Below, in pieces: positions 5,786-13,824 of a stretch of 16,985 nt of DNA (position 1 is the stretch's first letter; every line of letters starts with the position of its first letter). The stretch is from positions 1 to 16,985 of the forward strand of contig DATFXR010000663.1 of NCBI GenBank assembly GCA_035315685.1, read 5' to 3'. Made by a program: the position numbers and the translations under genes. This DNA is from QHWK01 sp035315685 (GTDB taxonomy: Bacteria; Acidobacteriota; Vicinamibacteria; Vicinamibacterales; CAVVIG01). Under the pieces are notes generated by a model. That model worked only from the letters and a program-made list of their open reading frames with translations, made no database searches and was not told the origin of the DNA.

Positions 5786-8746
5786 TCATTTCGGTGCTCG
5801 AACCTTCAACTCCTCGAACCAGTTGATGACCACCTGAATCTTCGGCGCTGCAGCCGATCCGGATTGATCGCGTTCGGCATCTACGACGCCGATGAATCGC
5901 CGGCCGTCTGGCGCGATGTCGTAGTTTGTCGGTCCGGGACGACCAAACAGGAATCCCGTCGGCAGCGGTTGAGGCCGGCCGAAGGTGAAGCTCGTGTCGG
6001 TTGAAACGCTCGAGGCGACGAATTCACCGCCTCCTTGCCAGAAAAGAATTTCCTGACCGTCATGCGACCAGATCGGATCGCGCCCGCTGCCGATCAGATA
6101 CTTGGCGCCGGTAGCCGGGAACGGCTGGACGAACACGCTGGGCGGGCCCGCGCCCATTTCGTTGGAGGAATACGCCACCCATCGCCCATCGGGAGAAAAA
6201 ACCGCGTTGGGGAGAGGCAGAGTCGCTGAGAGTCGCACCTCGCCAAATGGCATGGCCTTCCTGTCCTGAAGCGACCACGTCCATAGCGAAGCAGTCGAAC
6301 GTTCACCGCCGGCCAGGCCGATCACGCGACCCTCAGTCACACCGAACAGGAGTCGATCGCCTGTTCGCGACCAGGACTCTGGAACGTGCGACGCGCCGGG
6401 CTCGGGCCTGGTGAGACGCTCGGCTGCTCCGCTACCATCGGCGCGCTGCCAGAAAATGCCCAGGTCGCCTTCCCGATCCGACTGAAAGACGACTCGCTCG
6501 CCGTTCGCGGACCAGACGGGAAAGCGATTCCGTCCTCCAAACGTGAGCTGGCGCATCGAGGTCGTACCGGACAAGTCGTAGATCCAGATGCTCGCGTCTT
6601 TACTGTCGTCGGATCCAAACGCGATGCTCTTGTCGTCGGGAGAGATCCGAGGCGATTCGTAAGGGCCTGACGGGAGCTTCAACCGTTCCACGCCGCCTTT
6701 CCGATCGACGAGGACGATGTCCCGTTGCGGCGCCCGGGTCGAAGCGGCGCCCGGAACGTAGACGAGAGATCCGCTATTGGAAAAGCTGAGATGCGCGGTG
6801 CCGGTCAGATCGCCGACCGATCTCCTGACGCCTTCGATGATCGGAATGGGTCTCCCGGTAACCTCCAGCCGCCGCACATCGAACGGAACCGCGAACACGA
6901 CTCCCTCGCGCGCATACACGAGATGACCTGTGGGCACATAACGGCCGTCGCTGCCACCCTCGATCAGCGTCTTTCGTTCGCCCGACTCGAGCGTCTGCAC
7001 GACGATCTGCGCTTTGTCCCACCGATCAAGGCCAGTGGCAGCCGCGAGCGTGAACAGCACGACTCGACCGCCGTTCAGCATTTGGGGACCATGAGCCAGC
7101 TCGCCTTCGTTGACGCGGACGAGAAGCTCCGGTTGAGCGCCGCCCGCGGACACCCGCATGATGCCTTTGCGCCCTTGACCAAACACGATCCCGTCGGCGC
7201 CCCAGCTCATCCCGAACACGCCGTCGGCCGGACAGATTGTCACTGGCGCGCCGCCACTGACGGGAAGCGTCTTGATCGTCGCGTTGGGATTGGCTTCTCC
7301 CACGCTGGTTGCCGACACGGCCAGGGCTCGGCCATCTGGCGAGAAGATCGGGTTTCCGATGCCGCGCAACTCGGAGCCCGGGATTGGCCTTGCTTCGAGC
7401 TCGGACAGCGACCGGATGTACAGCCGCTGATTGGCCACATAGACCATCTGCGTGCCATCCGGCGAGATGTCGACGACCCGGCGGCCGGTCGTCGTGAACT
7501 GCTGACCCTCAGCGAGCGTGAAGGAAGAGCGCGCGACCGGCAAGGGACTCGTCGGCCGAGCGTTCCAGCCTGTGATGGCGCCGAGCGCGCTCGCGACGAA
7601 CGCGGTGGCCGCGATCGGCATCGCTCGTTTCCACATCGGCCGCGTCGATGCGGCACCCGCGTCAGGAGTGGTGGCTGCGCGTCGCGGGCTCGTCAACACG
7701 AGCTCGATCTCCGCGCGGACATCTCCAATCGCCTGCCATCGCCGCTTCGGAGTCTTGTCCAGACACCGGCGGACGAGATCAGAGATCCTGGAATCCACGC
7801 GAGCCGGCAGCGCCGTGAAGTCCGGCTCCCGCATGAGGACGGATGCGAGAATCTCTGCTGCGGTCTCCCCCTCAAACGCCGGGCGGCCGGCCAGCATCTC
7901 GTAGAACACGACACCAAAGGAGAAGACGTCGCTGCGCCGATCAGCCGCACGTCCTTTCGCCTGCTCCGGCGACATGTACGCCGCCGTCCCGAGAATGACG
8001 TGACTCCCGGACACCACCGCGTTGACGGGCGCACGGGTCAGATCGGCGACAGCCGGATCGCGTTCCGTGACCTTGGCAAGTCCGAAGTCGAGCACTTTCA
8101 CGCGCTCGTCGATGGTGATCATCACGTTCGCGGGCTTGAGATCGCGATGGATAATCCCGGCCTCGTGGGCCGTCTCGAGGGCTTCGGCGATGTGCAGCCC
8201 GATCCGCAGCGCGTCCTCGATCAGAAGCGGCCCGTGCGTCAGTCGCTCGGCGAGCGTCTCGCCGTCCACCAGCTCCATGACCAGAAACGGTCGGTCGTCC
8301 GCGTGCTCCAGGCCGTACAACGCCGCAATGTTCGGGTGATTGAGCGCCGCGAGCGCTCTCGCTTCCCGCTCGAACCGCGCGACGCGGTCCGCGTCGCGTG
8401 CCACGGCGTCCGGCAGGATTTTGATCGCAACGTCTCGGCCCAGCTTCGTATCGTGGGCCTTGTAGACTTCGCCCATCCCACCGGCACCGATCGCGCTGAG
8501 GACTTCGTACGAGCCGAGCCTCGCGCCACGAGCCAGAGAGCCTTCACGGGAGCGGACACCGGCGGGCATTGAGAGAAACGACCCCGCGACTGCCTGCGCC
8601 GCCAACAACGCCGCAACCTCGCGGGCCAGCCCCGCGTCACCGGCGCAGGCCTCGGCCAGATACACGGCGCGTGCCTCCGGCGCGCGGGCCAACGCCTCAT
8701 CGAAGATCCGCCGCACCTGCTCGTAGCGGTTCAGGCTCGCGCCCAT
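5786..8746 (-). CDS. Membrane Ser/Thr protein kinase with C-terminal TolB/WD40-like propeller
   Basis: The 986-residue protein has an N-terminal helical segment (about 1-65) of the kind found before many acidobacterial kinases, then a complete Hanks-type kinase domain at about 80-350: GAGGMGEVYKA (87-97), Lys109 in VAIK, HRDLKPAN (200-207), DFG (220-222) and SPE (259-261). All catalytic residues are present, so it should be active. A single membrane segment follows near 376-395 (AMPIAATAFVASALGAITGW). The rest, about 400-980, is an exported beta-propeller with repeated SPDGxxxxY/F motifs. The layout is that of a receptor kinase: the propeller senses outside and the kinase signals inside; the ligand is unknown. 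It converges on the ECF sigma gene with 19 bp between stops, and sigma factor or its regulators are plausible targets by association only. It is divergent from the cytochrome gene. Confidence 0.93.
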   Translation of the reverse strand: MGASLNRYEQVRRIFDEALARAPEARAVYLAEACAGDAGLAREVAALLAAQAVAGSFLSMPAGVRSREGSLARGARLGSYEVLSAIGAGGMGEVYKAHDTKLGRDVAIKILPDAVARDADRVARFEREARALAALNHPNIAALYGLEHADDRPFLVMELVDGETLAERLTHGPLLIEDALRIGLHIAEALETAHEAGIIHRDLKPANVMITIDERVKVLDFGLAKVTERDPAVADLTRAPVNAVVSGSHVILGTAAYMSPEQAKGRAADRRSDVFSFGVVFYEMLAGRPAFEGETAAEILASVLMREPDFTALPARVDSRISDLVRRCLDKTPKRRWQAIGDVRAEIELVLTSPRRAATTPDAGAASTRPMWKRAMPIAATAFVASALGAITGWNARPTSPLPVARSSFTLAEGQQFTTTGRRVVDISPDGTQMVYVANQRLYIRSLSELEARPIPGSELRGIGNPIFSPDGRALAVSATSVGEANPNATIKTLPVSGGAPVTICPADGVFGMSWGADGIVFGQGRKGIMRVSAGGAQPELLVRVNEGELAHGPQMLNGGRVVLFTLAAATGLDRWDKAQIVVQTLESGERKTLIEGGSDGRYVPTGHLVYAREGVVFAVPFDVRRLEVTGRPIPIIEGVRRSVGDLTGTAHLSFSNSGSLVYVPGAASTRAPQRDIVLVDRKGGVERLKLPSGPYESPRISPDDKSIAFGSDDSKDASIWIYDLSGTTSMRQLTFGGRNRFPVWSANGERVVFQSDREGDLGIFWQRADGSGAAERLTRPEPGASHVPESWSRTGDRLLFGVTEGRVIGLAGGERSTASLWTWSLQDRKAMPFGEVRLSATLPLPNAVFSPDGRWVAYSSNEMGAGPPSVFVQPFPATGAKYLIGSGRDPIWSHDGQEILFWQGGGEFVASSVSTDTSFTFGRPQPLPTGFLFGRPGPTNYDIAPDGRRFIGVVDAERDQSGSAAAPKIQVVINWFEELKVRAPK

Positions 8747-8804
8747 CGATTGATCGCCAATGTAGTCGTCCGCCTCTCATCCGTCCAGCGAAGAGTGAGC
8801 TCGT

Positions 8805-8834
8805 TTGACGCGGGTTCTCGCTTGTAGGCGTCAA
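8805..8834. promoter_or_regulatory. Perfect 7+7 dyad in the divergent kinase/cytochrome gap, operator-like
   Basis: TTGACGC (8805-8811) and GCGTCAA (8828-8834) are exact reverse complements with centres 23 bp apart, about two helical turns, as in many dimeric-regulator operators. Each arm also contains TTGAC, so it could serve as a -35 box for one direction, but no matching -10 is clear. The site lies between the starts of the kinase (8746) and the cytochrome (8858). That it is regulatory is an inference. Confidence 0.4.
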
Positions 8835-8848
8835 GAGGTGAAGACTTC

Positions 8849-8853
8849 GGAGG
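8849..8853 (+). promoter_or_regulatory. Shine-Dalgarno of the cytochrome gene
   Basis: GGAGG lies 4 bp before the ATG at 8858. It is one of the clearest ribosome binding sites in the window, where most starts lack one, and it fixes the start of the cytochrome gene. Confidence 0.65.
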
Positions 8854-8857
8854 CCGT

Positions 8858-10402
8858 ATGAGATTTCAAGGATTTTTTCTTCTCACGACGTTTCTCGCTG
8901 GACTCGCGTTCAACTCTGCCCGGGAACAAGGGAACAGCGCGGACATGATTCCAAAGACCTGGGACGACGAGGCAATCGCGACCTTCGAGATTCCCCTCGC
9001 GAATCCCGTCGGCTCTCCGAAGCACGTGTCGGCCGAGTACTATTACCGGATCCCGGTGCGCGCGATCTACAAGGGCTACCCGGTCTACGCCCCCGGTCAC
9101 GAACCGCCCGGTTACATCGATTGGCTGAAGCAGCAGGAGCCGATCGTGATGTGGGACGACCTCGGGCACGCTCCAGCACTCCGAACAGAGGCCGACTGGA
9201 TTCGGGCCGGCCAACTCGTGTTCGATGCCGCAACACGGGCACCGGGTTTTGAGCGTTACGGAATCGATGACGTCAGGAACCCGGAGTTCTACCTCGAGAC
9301 CGGAGCGCCCGTGACCAAAGACGGGACCGTGGCCGCTTACCAATATATGGTCCGAACCAAGGGCACGGTCGAGCTCGGTGTCAACGCGTGCGCGGCCTGC
9401 CATTCACGCGTGATGCCGGATGGCAGCGTTCTCAAGGGCGCCCAGTCGAACTTTCCGGTTCAGCGCGCCGCCGCGTACGGGCATCGCACGAATGCCGGGA
9501 CGCCGAAGGACAAGGAACAACGCCTGGCGCAACAGCGACACTTTCTGAAATCGCTTCACGCCGCACCGTGGCTCCATCCCGACCCCGAAGACCGCGTTGA
9601 TAGCATCTCCTACGACGAGATGGCTTCTGTCTTCGAGGCGATTCCGCCGGGCGTTCATCTCCGTCAGAGGAGCAATACCTTCACGCCTATACAAGTGTCC
9701 GACTTGATTGGCGTGAAGGACAGGCGCTACCTCGATCACACTGGTCTCGACGCTCACCGCTCGATTGCCGACCTGATGCGGTATGCCGCGATGAACACGG
9801 GAGCCGACAGTCTAGCCAGCTACGCAGGGTTCATACCAGTTGATAGAGCACGATTCCAGCAACTGCCTCCGCCTGAGAGCATCGGACGCTACAGCGACGA
9901 CCAACTGTATGCGCTCGCACGGTACATCTATTCGTTACAGCCACCGCCAAATCCGAACCGCTTCGACGCGTTCGCCGCGCAGGGGCGGGAGGTGTTCACT
10001 CGCGAAGGCTGCGCCGCGTGCCACACACCGCCTCTCTATACGAACAACAAGCTGACGCCGGCAGACGGCTTCGCTACCCCGTCTGACCATCGACAGAGAT
10101 ACGACATCCTGCCCATCTCGGTTGGAACCGATCCGGATCTCACGCTCAAGACGCGCCGCGGCACCGGTTACTACAAGGTGCCGTCACTGAAAGGCGTGTG
10201 GTATCGCAGCATGTTCGGCCACAGCGGGTGGTGTGCGACGCTGGAGGACTGGTTCGATCCCCGGCGCGTGCGCGACGACTACCTACCGACCGGCTGGAAA
10301 CCCCACGATCGACCGACCTACGCTGTCAAAGGGCACGCGTATGGATTGTCGCTGTCGGACACGGATCGGCGCGCGCTGATAGCGTTTCTCGAGACTCTGT
10401 GA
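8858..10402 (+). CDS. Secreted di-heme cytochrome c, distantly CcP/MauG-like
   Basis: The 514-residue protein begins with a signal-like hydrophobic stretch (about 4-19) and has two CxxCH heme c sites, CAACH at 178-182 and 385-389. The C-terminal domain has YYKVPSLKGVWYR (438-450) and FGHSGWCATLEDWFDP (453-468), echoing the VPSLR ... HDGS ... TLEE pattern of di-heme peroxidase-like cytochromes. An axial ligand such as His455 is plausible. It would sit in the periplasm and transfer electrons or reduce or oxidise a small substrate; peroxidase activity is not demonstrable from sequence. At 514 residues it is longer than typical CcpA-type peroxidases (about 320-350), and the N-terminal 170 residues before the first heme match nothing I recognise. 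The GGAGG site at 8849 supports this start. Base composition looks slightly less GC-rich than in the lipid block. Confidence 0.85.
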   Translation: MRFQGFFLLTTFLAGLAFNSAREQGNSADMIPKTWDDEAIATFEIPLANPVGSPKHVSAEYYYRIPVRAIYKGYPVYAPGHEPPGYIDWLKQQEPIVMWDDLGHAPALRTEADWIRAGQLVFDAATRAPGFERYGIDDVRNPEFYLETGAPVTKDGTVAAYQYMVRTKGTVELGVNACAACHSRVMPDGSVLKGAQSNFPVQRAAAYGHRTNAGTPKDKEQRLAQQRHFLKSLHAAPWLHPDPEDRVDSISYDEMASVFEAIPPGVHLRQRSNTFTPIQVSDLIGVKDRRYLDHTGLDAHRSIADLMRYAAMNTGADSLASYAGFIPVDRARFQQLPPPESIGRYSDDQLYALARYIYSLQPPPNPNRFDAFAAQGREVFTREGCAACHTPPLYTNNKLTPADGFATPSDHRQRYDILPISVGTDPDLTLKTRRGTGYYKVPSLKGVWYRSMFGHSGWCATLEDWFDPRRVRDDYLPTGWKPHDRPTYAVKGHAYGLSLSDTDRRALIAFLETL

Positions 10403-10527
10403 TCGCGGCGACGCGAGTTCCTCACAAAATCGCGTGAACCCCACACCGTCGACGTCATAGCGCACTGCGAACACTCTCTCGCAACGACGATGCAATGGCG
10501 TCGTCGGCATCTGTCCGCGACCTGCGC

Positions 10528-10866
10528 TCAGGAGAGATCGCCGGGAGGCGAAGTCGTCAATTCCGCCAGCAGCTCCGACGCGCGATCGGCATCGTCCTCG
10601 CGAACCCAGAACTCGGCAGGACCGCCGGCGGCCGGACCGAACAGGTTCTGCATATCCTCGCCGCGGACGAAGTACTCGATGTCGTCGCCTTCGAGCAGCG
10701 ACTTCGCAAAGGCGATCAGCGCCGGATCGCCGGTCGTGAAGACGCGGACCAGATCGACGTCCGGCGTCGGATCAGGGCCGGGCAACTTGTCGACGGTATC
10801 GACGTCGCATGTCGGACAGACCATCACGTCCCACGAGTACTCTTCGCCGCATTTGGGACAGAACAT
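10528..10866 (-). CDS. Zinc-ribbon DUF2007-type putative signal-transducing protein
   Basis: The 112-residue protein opens with a small zinc ribbon (Cys3, Cys6, Cys17, Cys20: CPKCG ... CPTC) and continues with a DUF2007-like domain at about 38-105 (VRVFTTGDPALIAFAKSLLEGDDIEYFV-type start, then FWVREDDADRASELL). The DUF2007 family has been annotated as putative prokaryotic signal-transducing proteins, but no function is proven. ATG 10866 is chosen because the zinc ribbon starts at once after it and a promoter-like site lies just upstream; the frame stays open further but without a coding signature. It converges on the cytochrome gene across 125 bp in which I see no clear feature, and is divergent from the methyltransferase stub. 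Confidence 0.82.
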   Translation of the reverse strand: MFCPKCGEEYSWDVMVCPTCDVDTVDKLPGPDPTPDVDLVRVFTTGDPALIAFAKSLLEGDDIEYFVRGEDMQNLFGPAAGGPAEFWVREDDADRASELLAELTTSPPGDLS

Positions 10867-10891
10867 GGCGCTGGCCTGCCGTGCACCGGCG

Positions 10892-10920
10892 AGTATAACC
10901 AGCGCCGGCCCTCGTGTCTC
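10892..10920 (-). promoter_or_regulatory. Candidate sigma-70 promoter of the DUF2007 gene
   Basis: On the minus strand, GAGACA (10920-10915) lies 17 bp before TATACT (10897-10892). The boxes match the -35 and -10 consensus at 4/6 and 5/6 positions with ideal spacing. Transcription would start about 18 nt before the ATG at 10866. The spacer and flank also contain CCGGCG ... CGCCGG (10886-10891 / 10903-10908). Confidence 0.45.
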
Positions 10921-10980
10921 CGCTTCTCCGCCCGGACCCGCCGCGTGGGTCCGCGCGCCGGTGCTAGCATACGGGGCTCC

Positions 10981-11160
10981 ATGAGCGACATTCGCGAGGA
11001 CCGAGAATACTGGGATCGGCAGGCGCGCCGCGATCCGCTGTGGGCCATTCTGTCGGAACAGACCAGGCGCGACGGCACATGGGACGTCGCGAGCTTCTTT
11101 CAGACCGGCGCCACGGAGATCGCCTCGATGGACGTGGTGCGTGCCGGCGGACCGCGCTGA
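10981..11160 (+). pseudogene. N-terminal remnant of a SAM-dependent methyltransferase
   Basis: The 59-codon frame contains YWDRQARRDPLWAIL, TRRDGTWD and FFQTGATEI. This combination is typical of the leader of a class I SAM-dependent methyltransferase subfamily (WDxxAxxDPLWAILS ... FFxTGxxEI). In intact members the glycine-rich SAM-binding motif (DFGCGxGRLT type) follows. Here the frame ends after SMDVVRAGGPR, and only 14 bp later the convergent acyltransferase stop is reached. No SAM-binding motif occurs nearby on either strand. I therefore read it as a truncated gene whose 3' part was deleted. It might still be expressed as a short peptide, but I have no evidence for that. Family recognition is from memory of the motif, so moderate. 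Confidence 0.6.
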
Positions 11161-11174
11161 GCGCGCCTGGTCGC

Positions 11175-11852
11175 TCAGGTCGCAAGGAGGGCGAGCGCGC
11201 GCGTCTCGAGACCGCGCAGCCGCTCTTCGAGCGCGAGGCGCCCGTGTTCGATCGCGCGCTCGTCGGCAGCCGCACCGATGTCCAGCGGCTCGCCAATCGC
11301 GATCGCGACGGTCGACCACGGCTTCGGGACCTGCGTCCGGTCCCAGCTGTTCGCGGTCCAGTATCGATCGGATTCGATGTGAAACGGGACGATCGGGTTG
11401 CCGGTCGCCTTCGCGAGCCAGATCGCGCCGGGCTGGGCGATCTTCGCAGGACCACGCGGCCCGTCGAGCGTGAACGCCGCCGGCTTCCCCGCCGCCATGT
11501 CTCTCTTCAACTGGACCAGCGCTTTCACCGCGCCCCGCGACGTCGACCCGCGCGCGGTGCCGTACCCGAAGCGCTCGATGATTCCGGCGATCCACTCACC
11601 GTCGAAGTTCTCGCTGGTGATGACGACGATGCCGCGGCGGCGGAAGTAGACGGTCGCTGGGAGGATGCGGCCGTGCCAGAACGCCATGATCGGCCGGCGG
11701 CCGCTGTCGAGGACGCGTTGATAATGCTCGGCGCCGTCCGCGCGCCAGCGGAGCGTCGATCCGAGCGCGGCAATCAGCGGATAGCCGGCCGTGGAAATCA
11801 GCCGCGCCTGCAGGCGCTTCGCACGCGACTGCCGCCAGTCGCTGCCGGTCAC
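11175..11852 (-). CDS. DUF374-type lysophospholipid acyltransferase family protein
   Basis: The 225-residue product matches the DUF374 branch of the LPLAT superfamily. It has FWHGRILP (59-65) with the likely catalytic His60, a TSENFDGEWIAGIIERFGY block (79-97), the GSTSRGAVKAL motif (102-112), LDGPRGP (129-135) and GAIWLAKATGNPIVPF (142-157). Such proteins transfer acyl groups at the inner membrane, in some cases to lipid A or phospholipid precursors; the acceptor here is unknown. The start is a GTG whose last two bases are shared with the TGA of the upstream Fe-S protein gene (GTGA), which implies translational coupling. It is the last gene of the minus-strand lipid/electron-transfer block and converges on the methyltransferase remnant. 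Confidence 0.88.
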   Translation of the reverse strand: MTGSDWRQSRAKRLQARLISTAGYPLIAALGSTLRWRADGAEHYQRVLDSGRRPIMAFWHGRILPATVYFRRRGIVVITSENFDGEWIAGIIERFGYGTARGSTSRGAVKALVQLKRDMAAGKPAAFTLDGPRGPAKIAQPGAIWLAKATGNPIVPFHIESDRYWTANSWDRTQVPKPWSTVAIAIGEPLDIGAAADERAIEHGRLALEERLRGLETRALALLAT

Positions 11853-13699
11853 GCGCGCGGCTGCAGCTTGCCGTCCACGTACGTCATCAGATCAACGAAC
11901 TGCGTGTCGGCGCCGGCGCTCGCCTGGGCGCCCTTCAGCATGATCGAACAGAACGGGCAGGCCGTCACGACCGTGGTCGCGCCAGTCGCCTGCAGTTGCC
12001 TGAAGCGGACGTCGCTGATGCGGCTGCCCGGTTCCTCTTCTTTGTCGGCGAACAGCAGTCCGCCGCCGGCGCCGCAGCAATAGGGGTTGTCACGATTGCG
12101 TTCGGGTTCGCGGATGTCGGCGCCGAAGCGCGTCAGCAGCGCGCGCGGCTCGTCGGTCCTGCCCGCATAGCGACCGAGGTAACAGGGGTCATGGAACGTC
12201 ACGGTTTCGGCAGGCCGATCGCCTGGACGCTCGGCTGAAGCCTTCGCGCTGCGAACGTCGCTGAGGAGCTCATCGACGAATACCGACGAGTGGACGATCT
12301 CGACCTGGTAGCCGAACTTCGCGTAGTCGGCGCCGATCGTCTTCACGCAGTGCGGACACGAGGTGACGATCTTCTTCACGCCCGCGGCCTTCAGATCCTC
12401 GATGTTGCCGTTGGCGAGCTCCTGGAACATGTACTCGTTCCCGGTCCGTTTGGCCGGATCGCCGTTGCAGCGTTCCTTCGCGAGGACGCCGAACCGTACG
12501 TTCCTCGCTCGGAGGATCGAAAACAGCGAGCGGAGCGATTTCTGAAAGTCGGCGTCGAAGGAGCCGGCGCACCCGAGCCAGATCAGCACGTCGTGCTGCG
12601 CGGGATCGAAGGTGTCGAGCTGCGCCGACTGTACGAACTTCGTGCGCTGATCGTAGCCGAGTCCCCAGATGTTGCTGCGGCGCTCGAGGTTCAGGTACAT
12701 CGAACCGAGATACTCCGGGGCGTCACCGTTCGAGACGAGGCCGCGCCGCGAGCCAATCAGGATCGGCAGGTGCTCGATGCCGACGGGACACTGGTTCTCG
12801 CACGCACCACAGGTCGTGCACTGCCACAACACCTGCTCGGAGTACACCGCCCCGAGTTTCGTCTCGAACCTGCCGCCGAGCAGCGCATCCTGCGTCTGCA
12901 GGATGATCGCCTTCGGGTTCAACTCCTTGCCGGCGCCCCACGCCGGGCAGTTCACCTGACAGCGTCCGCATTCGACGCACGTGAACGCGTCGAGCCGCGC
13001 CTTGCTGCCGAGATCCGTGACGGTCTCGAGGCCGACCTGCTCTTTCTCGAAGTCCAGATTCGGCAGGTTCCCGAGCTCGGGCGACTTCAGGAACACGGTC
13101 AGCGGCGACAGCACGAGATGGAAGTGCTTCGACGCGGGAATCAGCGCCATGAAGGCGAGAATCACCAGCATGTGCACCCACCAGTTCGCCCGCTCGACGC
13201 CCGTCCCTCGTTCGACCAGGAACGTGAGCAGAAATGTGATCATCAACGTCGCGATGAACAACGCAATGACGATCGACTCGATCGAGACCTTGGTGCCGAG
13301 CGCGATCGGCCGCACGACGGCGCGCCGGATCAGCAGGTAGAGAATGCCGACGAGCACCGCCGAGGCGAACGGGACCAGCGCCCGCCGGTAGCCGTCGAAC
13401 CAGGCGGTGTGCGTGAGATCGACGAGGCCGAGTCCGTAGAGAAACTCGACCGAGGTGTAGCCGGCGAATGCGGCGAAGCCCCAGAAGACGAGCGCATGCA
13501 TCAGTCCTGCGGCCGGCCGCTCGCGAATCGTGCGCCGCTGGAGGATGACGTCGAGGACGAACCGGTTGATGCGGAACGGCAGGTTGCCGATCGAGAAGCT
13601 GTTCGGCCCGGCGGCAACGATCCGGACGCGGTGCGACACTTGCGCGACGAACGCGGCCAGGCCGGCCACGAAAAAACCCCAGAAGGCTAGCGTGGCCAT
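11849..13699 (-). CDS. Membrane Fe-S oxidoreductase, ETF:menaquinone oxidoreductase type (HdrD/DUF224-like)
   Basis: The 616-residue protein begins with a NarI-like membrane part (about 1-205) of five or six helices with candidate heme b ligands (His68, His176, His192/194). A ferredoxin-like part carries two 4Fe-4S motifs, CVECGRCQVNCP (Cys241/244/247/251) and CTTCGACENQCP (Cys294/297/300/304). Two CCG (DUF224/HdrD) domains follow: Cys377/Cys411/Cys448/Cys451, where CNG replaces CCG, and Cys506/Cys541-Cys542/Cys581/Cys584. This architecture is that of the ETF:menaquinone oxidoreductase described in fatty-acid-oxidising syntrophs, and its position directly downstream of etfBA supports the same role: moving electrons from reduced ETF to the quinone pool in the inner membrane. 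No quinone type can be read from sequence. A 123-bp repeat-bearing gap separates it from etfA; it overlaps the acyltransferase by 4 bp. Confidence 0.9.
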   Translation of the reverse strand: MATLAFWGFFVAGLAAFVAQVSHRVRIVAAGPNSFSIGNLPFRINRFVLDVILQRRTIRERPAAGLMHALVFWGFAAFAGYTSVEFLYGLGLVDLTHTAWFDGYRRALVPFASAVLVGILYLLIRRAVVRPIALGTKVSIESIVIALFIATLMITFLLTFLVERGTGVERANWWVHMLVILAFMALIPASKHFHLVLSPLTVFLKSPELGNLPNLDFEKEQVGLETVTDLGSKARLDAFTCVECGRCQVNCPAWGAGKELNPKAIILQTQDALLGGRFETKLGAVYSEQVLWQCTTCGACENQCPVGIEHLPILIGSRRGLVSNGDAPEYLGSMYLNLERRSNIWGLGYDQRTKFVQSAQLDTFDPAQHDVLIWLGCAGSFDADFQKSLRSLFSILRARNVRFGVLAKERCNGDPAKRTGNEYMFQELANGNIEDLKAAGVKKIVTSCPHCVKTIGADYAKFGYQVEIVHSSVFVDELLSDVRSAKASAERPGDRPAETVTFHDPCYLGRYAGRTDEPRALLTRFGADIREPERNRDNPYCCGAGGGLLFADKEEEPGSRISDVRFRQLQATGATTVVTACPFCSIMLKGAQASAGADTQFVDLMTYVDGKLQPRA

Positions 13700-13710
13700 C
13701 GCGGATACCC

Positions 13711-13824
13711 GACAAGGACGATAAGGACAACAAAGGGCGCAGAGAGAGACTGCGGCGAAGACATTCGATGCGCGTTCCTCCTCGCTACTCCTCGCTGTCC
13801 TCTGTTGTCCTCTGTGACCTTGTC
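13711..13824. repeat. Inverted repeat between etfA and the Fe-S oxidoreductase gene
   Basis: The arms at 13711-13731 and 13804-13824 are reverse complements at their ends: GACAAGG pairs with CCTTGTC and GGACAAC with GTTGTCC, with a divergent middle. Between them lie purine-rich GCAGAGAGAGAC and CCTCGCT/CCTCTG-type short units. The right arm overlaps the etfA stop codon by 2 bp. In the etf transcript it could fold into a long hairpin and limit read-through or protect the upstream message; this is inference. Confidence 0.65.

Noticed and set aside
6725..8572. 615-codon open frame on the plus strand
   Set aside because: It is antisense to the kinase gene, rich in Arg and His with no domain pattern, and arises from GC-rich codon structure of the real gene.
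10934..10952. GGACCC-N7-GGGTCC hairpin as terminator
   Set aside because: It lies in a divergent promoter gap upstream of both genes with no T-tract, so a terminator is unlikely; it may be chance in GC-rich DNA or part of a regulatory site.
10867..11595. N-terminal extension of the DUF2007 frame to 355 codons
   Set aside because: The extension crosses the methyltransferase remnant and acyltransferase regions, is Arg/Ala-rich, and the zinc ribbon begins immediately after ATG 10866.
12290..13690. 466-codon open frame on the plus strand
   Set aside because: It mirrors the Fe-S oxidoreductase gene, whose cysteine motifs are unmistakable; the mirror frame has low-complexity charged sequence only.
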